This document shows positions 24,447-33,933 of a stretch of 64,000 nucleotides of DNA, in pieces. Source of the stretch: Flavobacterium taihuense (GTDB lineage Bacteria; Bacteroidota; Bacteroidia; Flavobacteriales; Flavobacteriaceae). A program made the translations under genes and the position numbers. A model generated the notes under the pieces. That model had not been told where the DNA came from, did not search any database, and saw only the letters and a program-made list of their open reading frames with translations. Within the stretch, counting starts at the first letter, position 1; every line of letters starts with the position of its first letter. The stretch covers positions 124,001 to 188,000 of the forward strand of contig NZ_JAHWYN010000007.1 of assembly GCF_019351435.1 (NCBI RefSeq). Reading direction: 5' to 3'.

Positions 24447-26780
24447 ATGAATGGTATCAAAAATATTTTATTTTTAGTACTCTACTTCCTATGTACTGTC
24501 GCTTCTGCTCAGTACATTACAGTAGATGACACCCAAACAGCTCAACAACTGATTGAAAATGTTTTGGTAAATAGTTCTTGTGCCAATGTTTCCAACTTTA
24601 GCGCTACAGGCGATACGTTTACTACCGGGCAAAACAGTTATGGATATTTCAATTCTGGAATCAGTAATTTTCCCATTAAAGAAGGCGTACTAATAGCTAC
24701 ATCTAGCAGTAAAAAGGCCAGAGGTCCCTATATAAGTGATTTGGGTAATGGAAGTGATTCTTGGGTTGGTGATATCGATTTAGATCAGACATTAGGCATC
24801 AATAGTATCAATGCAACAGTACTGGAATTTGATTTTGTGCCATTAACCAATTTCATAAGCTTCAATTATATTTTTGCTTCGAATGAATATCAATCTTTTT
24901 TTCCTTGCAATTATTCAGATGGTTTTGCTTTTTTGATTAAAGAACAAGGGAGTACTGACGGTTACACAAACATTGCGGTATTACCGGGTACTACAATTCC
25001 GGTATCTTCCAAAAATGTACACCCCACTATAAAAGACGTTATTGATCCTCAAAACAATTTACACCCAGGTTGCCCGGCCATAAATGATTCTTATTTTAAT
25101 GGATTCAATACTGATACAAGTCCTGTTAATTATAGTGGTCAAACGGTACCTTTACGTGCTCAAGCTGATGTAATTATCGGAAAAACATATCATATCAAAT
25201 TAGTAATTGCCGATGATAAAGCAGTATATTATGATTCGGCTATATTTCTAGAAGCAGGAAGTTTCTCCGCAAAATTAGATTTGGGTCCAGATCGCACTTC
25301 TGCAACCAGTAATCCTCTTTGTTTCGGCGAAATCTATACTATCGATACCAAACTTCCGGCGAACTATACTTACGAATGGTATAAAGATGGTTCTACAATT
25401 GCAATGATTGGTGAAACAATGCCAACTTTAAATATAACTACTCCTGGCACTTATAAAGTAAAAGTCACTCTATTCCCAACCACTTGTACTGCAGAAGATG
25501 AAATAAAAATAGAATATGCTCCTCAAATTGTTTTAAACGATACAACCTTATCCCAATGTGATGATGATAATGATGGCTTTTCTGTTTATGATTTAACCAA
25601 AGTGGATAACCTCATTAAAAACAACAATCCAAAATTATCAAAAGTTGTCTATTATACCTCATTCGCAAATGCTCAAGGAGAAATTAATCCTATTTTAGAT
25701 ACAACCACTTTTAAAAATACAACAATCAATCAAACTCTTTACGCCAGAGTAACCAATGAATTTGACTGTGTTAATTATGCCCAATTGAATTTGAAGATTT
25801 CGAACAATTCAATTGCAATTCAAAATCCAATTGAGAGTTGCGATACAGATGGCGTGGATGATGGAATAACTCAATTTGATTTAAATTTAGAAGTAACCCC
25901 ACAGGTAATAAATGGACTGACAGCTGGTTTTACTGTTGAATATTACCTGACTGAAACCGATGCCATTGCCCAAAAAAACCAAATACCTAATCTCTTCTCC
26001 AATACGATTCCAAATCAACAAACAATCTATGCTAGAATTGTAAACGGCCCTGATTGCTATAATATCACTCCAGAAACTCTAGTCATAAACACTTTTGATC
26101 CGCCAAATTTTCAAGAAGAAACATTTTTTTTATGTGATGGAACTAATAAAATTTTAACCGTAGATAGCGGTTTTTCAGATTATTTATGGAGTAACGGAGA
26201 TACAACCAATACAACAAATGTTTCAACTCCTGGAGAATATATCGTGACCGTTAGTAATACGAGCGGTTGCAAAAAAACAAAAAAATACATTGTTAAACCT
26301 TCTGGAATTGCAACAATTACCAGTGCAGCAGCTAATGGTTTTACTGCAACTGATAATACGGTGAAATTATTCTATACTGGTACAGGCAATTATGAATTTT
26401 CATTAGATGGCAATTTTTATCAAGATAGCCCGATATTCAACAATGTCAATGCAGGTGTCTTCTGGGCAACTGCCAAGGACAAAAATGGTTGTGGGATCTC
26501 AATACCTTATAAAGTATATGTACTAGATTATCCGCGTTTCTTTACTCCCAATAATGATGGGTATAATGATACTTGGAAAGTAAAAAATCTGGACGTTTTG
26601 CCTAAATCTTCTATAACTCTCTTTGATCGCTATGGAAAATTATTAAAACAACTAAATGATTCTAGCAGTGGATGGAATGGTACTTTTAATGGAAATCAAT
26701 TACCCGCAGACGATTATTGGTTTGCCATAACAATTGAAGACGGAACAATAATAAAAGGACATTTTTCTTTGAAAAGGTAA
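24447..26780 (+). CDS. T9SS type B surface protein with choice-of-anchor L domain
   Basis: This protein of about 777 residues has a signal peptide (NILFLVLYFLCTVASAQ). An N-terminal choice-of-anchor L domain follows (about 25-275: IATSSSKKARG, FNYIFASNEYQSF, DGFAFLIKEQG). Next come an Ig/PKD-like region with repeated modules opening with CDDDNDGFSVYDLT and CDTDGVDDGITQFDL, and a C-terminal gliding-motility-type B sorting domain (FFTPNNDGYNDTW ... LFDRYGKLLKQL ... GHFSLKR). This domain sends proteins through the type IX secretion system to the cell surface. TTG 24438 is a possible but poorer start. It probably acts in adhesion or extracellular matrix. Confidence 0.9.
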   Translation: MNGIKNILFLVLYFLCTVASAQYITVDDTQTAQQLIENVLVNSSCANVSNFSATGDTFTTGQNSYGYFNSGISNFPIKEGVLIATSSSKKARGPYISDLGNGSDSWVGDIDLDQTLGINSINATVLEFDFVPLTNFISFNYIFASNEYQSFFPCNYSDGFAFLIKEQGSTDGYTNIAVLPGTTIPVSSKNVHPTIKDVIDPQNNLHPGCPAINDSYFNGFNTDTSPVNYSGQTVPLRAQADVIIGKTYHIKLVIADDKAVYYDSAIFLEAGSFSAKLDLGPDRTSATSNPLCFGEIYTIDTKLPANYTYEWYKDGSTIAMIGETMPTLNITTPGTYKVKVTLFPTTCTAEDEIKIEYAPQIVLNDTTLSQCDDDNDGFSVYDLTKVDNLIKNNNPKLSKVVYYTSFANAQGEINPILDTTTFKNTTINQTLYARVTNEFDCVNYAQLNLKISNNSIAIQNPIESCDTDGVDDGITQFDLNLEVTPQVINGLTAGFTVEYYLTETDAIAQKNQIPNLFSNTIPNQQTIYARIVNGPDCYNITPETLVINTFDPPNFQEETFFLCDGTNKILTVDSGFSDYLWSNGDTTNTTNVSTPGEYIVTVSNTSGCKKTKKYIVKPSGIATITSAAANGFTATDNTVKLFYTGTGNYEFSLDGNFYQDSPIFNNVNAGVFWATAKDKNGCGISIPYKVYVLDYPRFFTPNNDGYNDTWKVKNLDVLPKSSITLFDRYGKLLKQLNDSSSGWNGTFNGNQLPADDYWFAITIEDGTIIKGHFSLKR

Positions 26781-26949
26781 TGGTTGGTTCAAATTTCCCC
26801 ACTATTATCATACCACAATATTGAATCTAAAACTTTATGGTGAATTCTCATGATTGATATCGGGAGTAAAATTAACACTCATTTTGCAAACACAAAAAAA
26901 CACAACCTAGAGTTAGTGCAATTCCATAATGTTTGACATTATCTCATGA

Positions 26950-27138
26950 CTAAAATTTTAATTTTTCATCAAGGAAAGAATGAATACCCATCAATACTGC
27001 AACTGGGATAATTAAAGGCATAATCAATGCCGTGATAAGCAGTTCTATATTCCAGCCATAGTCTTCATTTGCTTTTTTGTTAGCAATCCCAAATGAATAC
27101 ATGTAAATCAACGAAAAATATATGATCATTAATATCAT
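26950..27138 (-). CDS. Possible small membrane protein
   Basis: This frame of 62 residues has two hydrophobic helices (MILMIIYFSLIYMYSFGIA and LLITALIMPLIIPVAVLMG) separated by a charged loop KKANEDYGWNIE and followed by a charged tail FLDEKLKF. The amphipathic arrangement looks genuinely protein-like, and it lies in a gap between two large genes. No promoter motif was found upstream. Chance is possible in AT-rich DNA. Confidence 0.45.
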   Translation of the reverse strand: MILMIIYFSLIYMYSFGIANKKANEDYGWNIELLITALIMPLIIPVAVLMGIHSFLDEKLKF

Positions 27139-27624
27139 TTTGATTTATTTAAAGGTTTATACTCTTTTATGTACAATGCAAATTAAAACATTTTTGTTGT
27201 TTAAATGCATATAATACCGATTAAATACATTTTATATCTATTCTGTATAAGTGTTTACTATTTTCAGTAAGTGTACCAAAATTGTTAGTTTTCAACTTAT
27301 TTAGATTTTATTTTTTTGGGAGCTTGGGTTATGAATATTAATTGCGTAAAATATTAAGGTAAAAACATGAAATGTGATTTTCGATTTTCAGTTAGATCGT
27401 CGAGCTACTTGCGGAGTTGTCCTTACTTCGGCATGACAATCTTGGGTGAAAACTTTGTAGGAATGAATATCGCAAGTGAGATTGCTTTATTTCTATATAG
27501 CACGATGTCATTCGTTTCCCGAAAAATAAAATTGATTTTTACAGAATAAAACAATTTAAATTATCAAATTAAACTTATTTTTGATTGCGCTATCTAATTC
27601 AGACAATAGCCATTAACCATCACT
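27139..27624. other. Gene-free interval before the second T9SS protein
   Basis: This 486-bp interval is AT-rich. A 60-codon open frame at 27367-27549 has no protein-like features and overlaps a less AT-rich stretch (cgtcgagctacttgcggagt) that looks like a dispersed intergenic repeat. The downstream end contains a -7 element for the next gene. Confidence 0.55.
27576..27583 (+). promoter_or_regulatory. -7 promoter element TATTTTTG
   Basis: A perfect TAnnTTTG lies 42 bp before the ATG of the large T9SS protein. The -33 region is not convincing. Confidence 0.45.
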
Positions 27625-30600
27625 ATGAAAAGATCTTTTCGCTTTGTCATTTTTATCCTTTTTACAGTAAATTGTTTTGCACAATTTAGTAAAACCCATT
27701 ATATCCCACCATTAATTTCAATTGCAGGATTTGCTGAAGATCAATATTTATACATCTCTACTCCAAGCCTTACCAATGTAAATTTCAAAATAATTGCCAA
27801 TGGTGGAAGTGTTATTAGTGGAAGTGTAAAGAACAACAATCCTTATCGTTTATCTATCGGAACGGGAGATAATACTCAATTATTCACACCAGTAACAAAA
27901 ACGGGAATTGTTGTTAACAAAGGATACATAATAGAAGCCGAAGATTTAATCTATGTAAGTGCCAGAGTCAATGCTGGGCTCAATAATACTGGTGGGTATA
28001 ATCATGCGGGCGGCTTGGTGTCCAAAGGAAATAGTGCACTTGGAACCACATTTAGACTAGGAGCGATGCTGAATCCACTTTTTGACATAACGCTGTTGAA
28101 CTTTGCCTCGATCCTAGCCACGGAAAACGGAACAAAAATCGTAATATCAAACATTCAAAATGGAACCAAGCTTTTGAATGGAGCAAATGTTTCCGGACCA
28201 ATTACGATTACTTTGAATAAAAACGAAAGCTATGTTCTCGCTTTACAAAACTATAATGATGGCAGTTCGGTTTCTAACAGTTCAAAAATAATCGGGGCAT
28301 TGGTAACCTCGGACAAACCAGTTGTAGTCAATTCCGGTTCCTTTGGAGGAAGTAACAGTACAGAGATGGGAATGAATCCAAATGGTGGTGGTTTGGTTCC
28401 TATGGGAAGAGACATTGGTTTTGACCAAATTGTCTCTTTAGAAAAAACAGGAAAAGAATATGTTTTTGTTAAAGGAATTGGGACCGATGATTTGGAACGT
28501 GTTTTAGTAGTGGCACATTCTGATCAAACCCAGATTTTCCTCAATGGCAATACAACACCATTCAAAACACTCAACAAAGGAGAATACATCGCTCTTGATG
28601 GAAGTCAATTCATAAACGGAACCATGTATGTGGTTGCAACCGAAAATATATTTGCTTATCAAAGTATTGGAGGATCTGATTCCGCCGCCAATCAAAACTT
28701 ATTCTTTGTACCTCCCATAAATTGTTCAACTCCAAATACCGTTGATAATATCCCCGAAATACAATCCATAGGAAATACTACTTTTAATGGATTCTTAAAC
28801 ATTGTAACCGAAACAGGAGCTACTGTATTATTAAACAACAACCCCATTATCACTCCGCCAACAGCAATTGCGGGAAACTCAAAATTTGTGCGCTACACTG
28901 TCTCCAATTTATCTGGAAATATAACAGTGAAATCTAGTAAACAAGTGTATGTTTCTTATTTTGGAACAAACGGAGCGGCAACTTATGGTGGTTATTATTC
29001 TGGTTTTGATTTGAAACCCGAAATTGTAACTGGAAAATTGTCTTTAACTAATTCCTCTTGTATCCCGAATGTATCTTTAAAAATCAATTCCTTATCGTCA
29101 TACGATGCTTTTCAATGGTACAAAAACGATATTGCAATTTCTTCGGCCACAAGCAATAATTACACCCCAATACAGCCTGGCTTTTATCAGGTAAAAGGTA
29201 GTATTTCAGGATGTGTCAGTGATGTCTTATCTGATAAAATTCCAGTAAGCGAATGTCCCATCAACAGTGACAGTGATTTAGTAAATGATAATATTGATAT
29301 TGATTATGACAATGATGGAATATTAAATTGTACAGAATCTTTTGGGAATTTGGATCTGAATATTTCCAATCCAAATTCGGGAGTTGTAACTATAGAAACC
29401 TATTCAAATTCCTTTTCAGGTTTAATTACTAATACTACACCAGCTGCCCCTATTCCTTTTGCAGGAAATAGCGATGGTAGCTTTGTAACCCAAGTTATGG
29501 CAGGAAAAGGATTTTCGGTTTCCTATAATTTGAATTTTGCCAAACCCATAAATCTCAGTTTAGAATATGTTTCAACTGCAAATGTAACTGATTTATTAAA
29601 TACCGACTCCGAATACATCATCAATGCTGACATTGACAAAACCGTTACCGTTTTGAATCCCACCGATCAATTATTAATAGACACCAACTATGATGGCGTT
29701 TACGAAAGCGGCGTTACTCAATTTTCATCATTCGAAATACGTTTTAGACTAAACGGAAATACTCCGCTCCCAGCCGGAAGCGGTACTTTTAAATTCCAAT
29801 CCTATCAAACCAAATCATTTCATATTACCCACAAAAATCTTTTGGATAGCGATGGAAACAAAGCGACTTTCAAACTTATTGCGACTTGCGTTCCAAAAGA
29901 CACTGATGGAGATGGAATTCCAGATCAATTGGATCAAGACTCCGATAATGACGGTATACCCGACATAATTGAAATTCAATTAATTCCCAAAGAATTATCT
30001 AATGTTGATAGTAATCTGGATGGACTGGATGAAGTTTTTGAATCTATAACAAACCCAATAGACACCGACAATGATGGTATTCCAAATTATCTTGATTTAG
30101 ACAGTGATAACGATGGTATATACGATTTGATTGAGTCCGGAAGCAATGCATCGGACAGTAATATAAACGGTATCCTTGATACCACAGTTTTTGGAACGAA
30201 TGGCCTAGCAGATTCTTTAGAAACAACAGCAGACAGCGGAATACTAAACTACACCGTTTCGGACACAGATGCAGATGGAATAAAAAATTATACCGAAATA
30301 GACAGTGACAATGATTTATGTAACGATGTCATTGAAGCAGGATTTATTGACATTAATTTTGACGGGCTGCTCGGAGTAAATCCTATTATAGTAAACACAA
30401 ATGGAATAGTAACAAGTACAACCGACGGCTATACCTCTCCAAACGGAAATTATATTCTCGCCAATCCAATACTTGTGACCAGACAACCCACAAATCAATC
30501 CATTTGTGAATTACAACATGGTACTATTACTATTGAATCCAATGCCGATACTTTTCAATGGCAATTATCTACAGATAGTGGTATCTCCTGGAATACGCTT

Positions 30601-32115
30601 GTCAATAATACTGTTTACTCTGGAGCCAAAACAGCATCATTAGCCATTACCAAAGTAAACTCAACAATGAATAGATATCAATATCGTGTTCTATTAGACA
30701 AAAACAATAATGCCTGTGGATTAACATCTGAAACTGCTACATTGACAATTTTAAATTTGCCAATTTTAAATTCTCCTATCACAATTGTACAATGTGATGA
30801 TGACACTGATGGAATTACAAACTTTAATGTAACCGAGAAAAATAGTTTTATTTCGGCAAATTCAGCTAACGATAAGTTTACTTACTACACTACATTGGCG
30901 GGAGCAAACAGTAAAGATACTGCAACACTTATTCCAAATCCTATTGCTTTTACAACTGGCAATACCAATGTTTGGTCTAGGGTAGAAAATACAAATGGCT
31001 GTTTTAGTGTAGCTCAACTGAATTTAATCGTTTCCACAACCCAAATCAATCCAAATTTCAAAAGAGATTTTGAAATTTGCGATGATTTTACAGACCTAAT
31101 AAATGACGACAAAGACGGTATTACTGCTTTCGATTTTAGCAGTGTCACTACTGACATTCAAGCTTTACTCCCAGCTCCTACTACAAATTACATCATAAAA
31201 TACTATACCACAGAAGCCGATGCTTTGGCAGAAATCAATGCAATTCTAAACCCTGCCAATTATAGAAACACCATTCCCAACCAACAAAATATTTGGGTAA
31301 GAGTGGAGAGTAATTTTGATAATGCCTGCTTTGGGCTCGGAGCTTACATAAAGCTTCAAGTAAACCCAAAACCAAATATTGACATTAATGACAGTAAAAA
31401 TGATGATGAATTGGTTTGCTCCAATTTACCAAGCTTTTTTGTCACACTAAACGCAGGAATTATAGGCAATATTCCAGCAAGCAATTATACTTTTGTTTGG
31501 TCAAAAGACGGAAGCATTATTCCAAACGAAAACAACTATACTTTAGATGTCAACGAAGAAGGTATTTATACAGTAACCGTTGCTAAAGCAAAAGGCTGTG
31601 AAAGAACCCGAAGCATCACAGTAACTGCTTCAAATATTGCACATCTTAACTCGGTTGCGATCTCAGATTTATCAGACTCCAATACCGTCACTGCAAACAT
31701 TTCTGGTCAAGGAAATTACGGATACAGCATAGATTTACCTAATGGTCCCTTCCAAGAATCCAATATTTTGGAAAATGTGCCCCCTGGAATACATGAACTT
31801 TATGTTCATGACAAAAATGGATGTGGTACCCTTCAAAAAACCATCGCAGTTTTAGGAATTCCAAAGTTTTTCACTCCAAACAATGATGGTCACAATGATT
31901 ATTGGAACATCAAAGGAGCCAATGAAACATTAAACACAAAAGCAAAAATAATCATATATGATCGTTATGGAAAACTAATAAAACAAGTTCTTGCCTCAAG
32001 TGACGGCTGGGATGGAACTTTCATTGGAAACCCAATGCCAGCCGATGATTATTGGTACACTATAAAACTGGAAGATGGTCGCGAAGCCAAAGGACATTTT
32101 TCATTAAAAAGGTAA
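27625..32115 (+). CDS. T9SS type B surface protein with IgGFc-binding-like N-domain and Asp-rich repeats
   Basis: This 1496-residue protein has a signal peptide (FVIFILFTVNCFAQ). An IgGFc-binding-like beta domain (about 100-460) contains VVVNSGSFGGSNSTEMGMN and YVVATENIFAYQSIGGSD. Calcium-binding type 3-like repeats such as DTDGDGIPDQLDQDSDNDGI and DTDNDGIPNYLDLDSDNDG occupy about 755-900. CDDDTDGITNFNVTEKN and ICDDFTDLINDDKDGITAF modules follow, then a type B sorting domain (FFTPNNDGHNDYWNI ... YDRYGKLIKQV ... GHFSLKR). The last 80 residues are closely related to those of the protein at 24447-26780. It is a probable adhesin or surface scaffold. Confidence 0.9.
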   Translation: MKRSFRFVIFILFTVNCFAQFSKTHYIPPLISIAGFAEDQYLYISTPSLTNVNFKIIANGGSVISGSVKNNNPYRLSIGTGDNTQLFTPVTKTGIVVNKGYIIEAEDLIYVSARVNAGLNNTGGYNHAGGLVSKGNSALGTTFRLGAMLNPLFDITLLNFASILATENGTKIVISNIQNGTKLLNGANVSGPITITLNKNESYVLALQNYNDGSSVSNSSKIIGALVTSDKPVVVNSGSFGGSNSTEMGMNPNGGGLVPMGRDIGFDQIVSLEKTGKEYVFVKGIGTDDLERVLVVAHSDQTQIFLNGNTTPFKTLNKGEYIALDGSQFINGTMYVVATENIFAYQSIGGSDSAANQNLFFVPPINCSTPNTVDNIPEIQSIGNTTFNGFLNIVTETGATVLLNNNPIITPPTAIAGNSKFVRYTVSNLSGNITVKSSKQVYVSYFGTNGAATYGGYYSGFDLKPEIVTGKLSLTNSSCIPNVSLKINSLSSYDAFQWYKNDIAISSATSNNYTPIQPGFYQVKGSISGCVSDVLSDKIPVSECPINSDSDLVNDNIDIDYDNDGILNCTESFGNLDLNISNPNSGVVTIETYSNSFSGLITNTTPAAPIPFAGNSDGSFVTQVMAGKGFSVSYNLNFAKPINLSLEYVSTANVTDLLNTDSEYIINADIDKTVTVLNPTDQLLIDTNYDGVYESGVTQFSSFEIRFRLNGNTPLPAGSGTFKFQSYQTKSFHITHKNLLDSDGNKATFKLIATCVPKDTDGDGIPDQLDQDSDNDGIPDIIEIQLIPKELSNVDSNLDGLDEVFESITNPIDTDNDGIPNYLDLDSDNDGIYDLIESGSNASDSNINGILDTTVFGTNGLADSLETTADSGILNYTVSDTDADGIKNYTEIDSDNDLCNDVIEAGFIDINFDGLLGVNPIIVNTNGIVTSTTDGYTSPNGNYILANPILVTRQPTNQSICELQHGTITIESNADTFQWQLSTDSGISWNTLVNNTVYSGAKTASLAITKVNSTMNRYQYRVLLDKNNNACGLTSETATLTILNLPILNSPITIVQCDDDTDGITNFNVTEKNSFISANSANDKFTYYTTLAGANSKDTATLIPNPIAFTTGNTNVWSRVENTNGCFSVAQLNLIVSTTQINPNFKRDFEICDDFTDLINDDKDGITAFDFSSVTTDIQALLPAPTTNYIIKYYTTEADALAEINAILNPANYRNTIPNQQNIWVRVESNFDNACFGLGAYIKLQVNPKPNIDINDSKNDDELVCSNLPSFFVTLNAGIIGNIPASNYTFVWSKDGSIIPNENNYTLDVNEEGIYTVTVAKAKGCERTRSITVTASNIAHLNSVAISDLSDSNTVTANISGQGNYGYSIDLPNGPFQESNILENVPPGIHELYVHDKNGCGTLQKTIAVLGIPKFFTPNNDGHNDYWNIKGANETLNTKAKIIIYDRYGKLIKQVLASSDGWDGTFIGNPMPADDYWYTIKLEDGREAKGHFSLKR

Positions 32116-32217
32116 ATCAGCCACAATCTTTACAAAAAATCAAACAATCTTCACAAAAAATCAAAGTTAAATAAAGCACAGTATAACGTTTAAATTAAAT
32201 ACGAAATCAATAAAAAC

Positions 32218-33122
32218 ATGAACAAATTCCATTTTACCATCTTATTCTTTTTTAATCTTTAGCACAAAAGCTCAGGAAGTCAAAGTCACATCTGGAAAAG
32301 CACAACATTTTGCAAATTTCCAATCTAAACTTATTGATGATCAAAACATCGACATCTGCTTACCCTATAGATCTTCCAACAAAAATAAAATATGTCGATC
32401 TGTATATATATAATGATCAAGCCTTGTATGATGCCGAAAGCACTTGGAACAAACAAGCATGGGAAGTGGATCAATTAGCTGGTAAACTAATTGCTGAAGG
32501 TAAAACGAAAAATTTGTTGTAGTGAGTATTTGGAACAATGGTGCCAAATGTCATCCAGAATACTTTAGACAAAAACCCTACAAAAGTCTAACACAAAAAA
32601 AAGATCGGTCACTGCACAATTACAAAAAGCTGACAGAACAACCGAAATATTTAAACCTTAATTCCGATTTATATCTTAAATTTTTGGTTACCGAATTAAA
32701 GCCATTTATCGATAAAAAATTCTTCCCAAAACCCCATAAAAAACACTTTCGTTGGCGGTTCAAGTATTGGGGGATTGATTTCTATATACAAAATTTGCGA
32801 AGATCCGAAATTTTTTGGAGGTGAAGCTTGCCGGTCTACTCATTGGCCAGAAACTTTTCTTCTATCAATAATCCCTTCCCTGAAAGCTTTGTCAATTATT
32901 AAAAAAAACATTCCCAATGCAAAAGATCATAAAATCTATTTTGACTATGGAGATCGAACACTTGATGACCTATACAAACCGTTACAGGAAAAAAATAGAT
33001 GTCGTAATGATAGCCAAAGGTATTTCCAGCAAAACTTCTTCCCGGGTGAAAATCATTCGGTGGAAGCTTGATCAAAGCAATTGGATATTCCATTACCCTT
33101 TTTGTTAAAAAACATAGTCTAA
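32218..33122 (+). pseudogene. Decayed alpha/beta-hydrolase (putative esterase, IroE/BesA-like) gene
   Basis: From ATG 32218 (MNKFHFTILFF) to TAA 33120-33122, a single protein can be read only by changing frame repeatedly. The signal peptide ends at CTT TAG (32257-32262). Then STKAQEVKVTSGKAQHF continues in another frame, followed by LYIYNDQALYDAESTWNK, VVVSIWNNGAKCHPEYF, FVGGSSIGGLISIY with the GxSxG nucleophile elbow (about 32748-32785), YFDYGDRTLDDLY, and GENHSVEAW-type catalytic His. Near the end TGG of EAW is TGA. At least five disruptions occur, mostly at homopolymers. The family includes periplasmic trilactone siderophore esterases and other carboxylesterases. The gene is almost certainly non-functional. 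Confidence 0.85.
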
Positions 33123-33450
33123 ATGAGTCTATTCAAAATATATTTATGGCACTACTTTCAATAATCATTTAATAATGAAATTCACCACTCTCCTGAAATA
33201 AAAACAACATAAAACCCTGCTAGGGCGCGTCATTATAAATAAACAGAGACGACTTATCTATAACGATAAGTTGGCTCTTTCTATTTATAACACCTATCTT
33301 TATGATTGTTATCGGAAGGTTCAACTTTGGAAGCTTACTTCTTTCCCTCACGCTCAAGTTAAACAAGAAAATTTTCTGCTAACCTAGAAATTTCATATAT
33401 TTATAGGTGTTCATATTAAAAAACAATACTACCAACTTAATTCAACAACA
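33123..33450. other. Gene-free interval
   Basis: This 328-bp interval holds an inverted repeat ACTTATC-tataac-GATAAGT near 33252-33271, flanked by short complementary bases (gacg...gctc), that could form a hairpin. No protein-like frame was accepted. A minus-strand open stretch of about 50 codons was considered and rejected. Confidence 0.5.
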
Positions 33451-33870
33451 ATGTCAAAATTTTTCATCTCAATCCTACTATTTTTTTCTAGTTTTATAAT
33501 CGCACAAAATTCAACCCTTTCTATCACCGTTATTGGGTTAGAGAACAATGCTGGAAAACTAACAGCTGAACTCTACAATTCAAAAGGAAAATTTCTAAAA
33601 ATAGCTTTCAAAACAGCCTCGTCAGATATAAAATCAAACACAGCCACACTAAATTTTATAGCAATTCCCAGAGGAGAATATACTGTTATGGTGTATCACG
33701 ACGAAAATAACAACGGTAAACTCGACAAAAATTTCATAGGAATGCCTAAAGAAGCTGTTGCCTGTTCCAATAATGCAAAAGGATTTATGGGACCTCCTAA
33801 ATACGATGACGCAAAATTCACAATAGCTACTGATTCTAAAATCAGCATCAAAATGAATGCTGCACTCTAA
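33451..33870 (+). CDS. DUF2141 domain-containing secreted protein
   Basis: This 139-residue protein has a signal peptide (MSKFFISILLFFSSFIIAQN) and one DUF2141 domain. Key blocks are YHDENNNGKLDKNFIGMPKE and ACSNNAKGFMGPPKYDDAKF. It is clearly paralogous to the protein at 7708-8121, which belongs to the TonB receptor locus. Here it follows a decayed esterase gene, suggesting a former pair. It is followed by a bidirectional terminator shared with typA. The function is unknown. Confidence 0.88.
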   Translation: MSKFFISILLFFSSFIIAQNSTLSITVIGLENNAGKLTAELYNSKGKFLKIAFKTASSDIKSNTATLNFIAIPRGEYTVMVYHDENNNGKLDKNFIGMPKEAVACSNNAKGFMGPPKYDDAKFTIATDSKISIKMNAAL

Positions 33871-33877
33871 TCAAAAA

Positions 33878-33911
33878 AAACCCAAATTCCTAAGTAGAGG
33901 AATTTGGGTTT
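33878..33911. terminator. Bidirectional terminator between DUF2141 gene and typA
   Basis: A 14-bp perfect stem AAACCCAAATTCCT/AGGAATTTGGGTTT with a 6-nt loop has an A-run on the left and a T-run on the right. It serves the two convergent genes. Confidence 0.88.
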
Positions 33912-33933
33912 TTAAATATTAAATTTAAATCTT

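Noticed and set aside
27367..27549. Small gene of 60 codons
   Set aside because: No signal peptide, membrane helix or family motif; the region looks like a dispersed spacer repeat.
33220..33385. Minus-strand open stretch of about 50 codons
   Set aside because: No clear start or homologous motif; a remnant of a mobile element was considered but nothing supports it.
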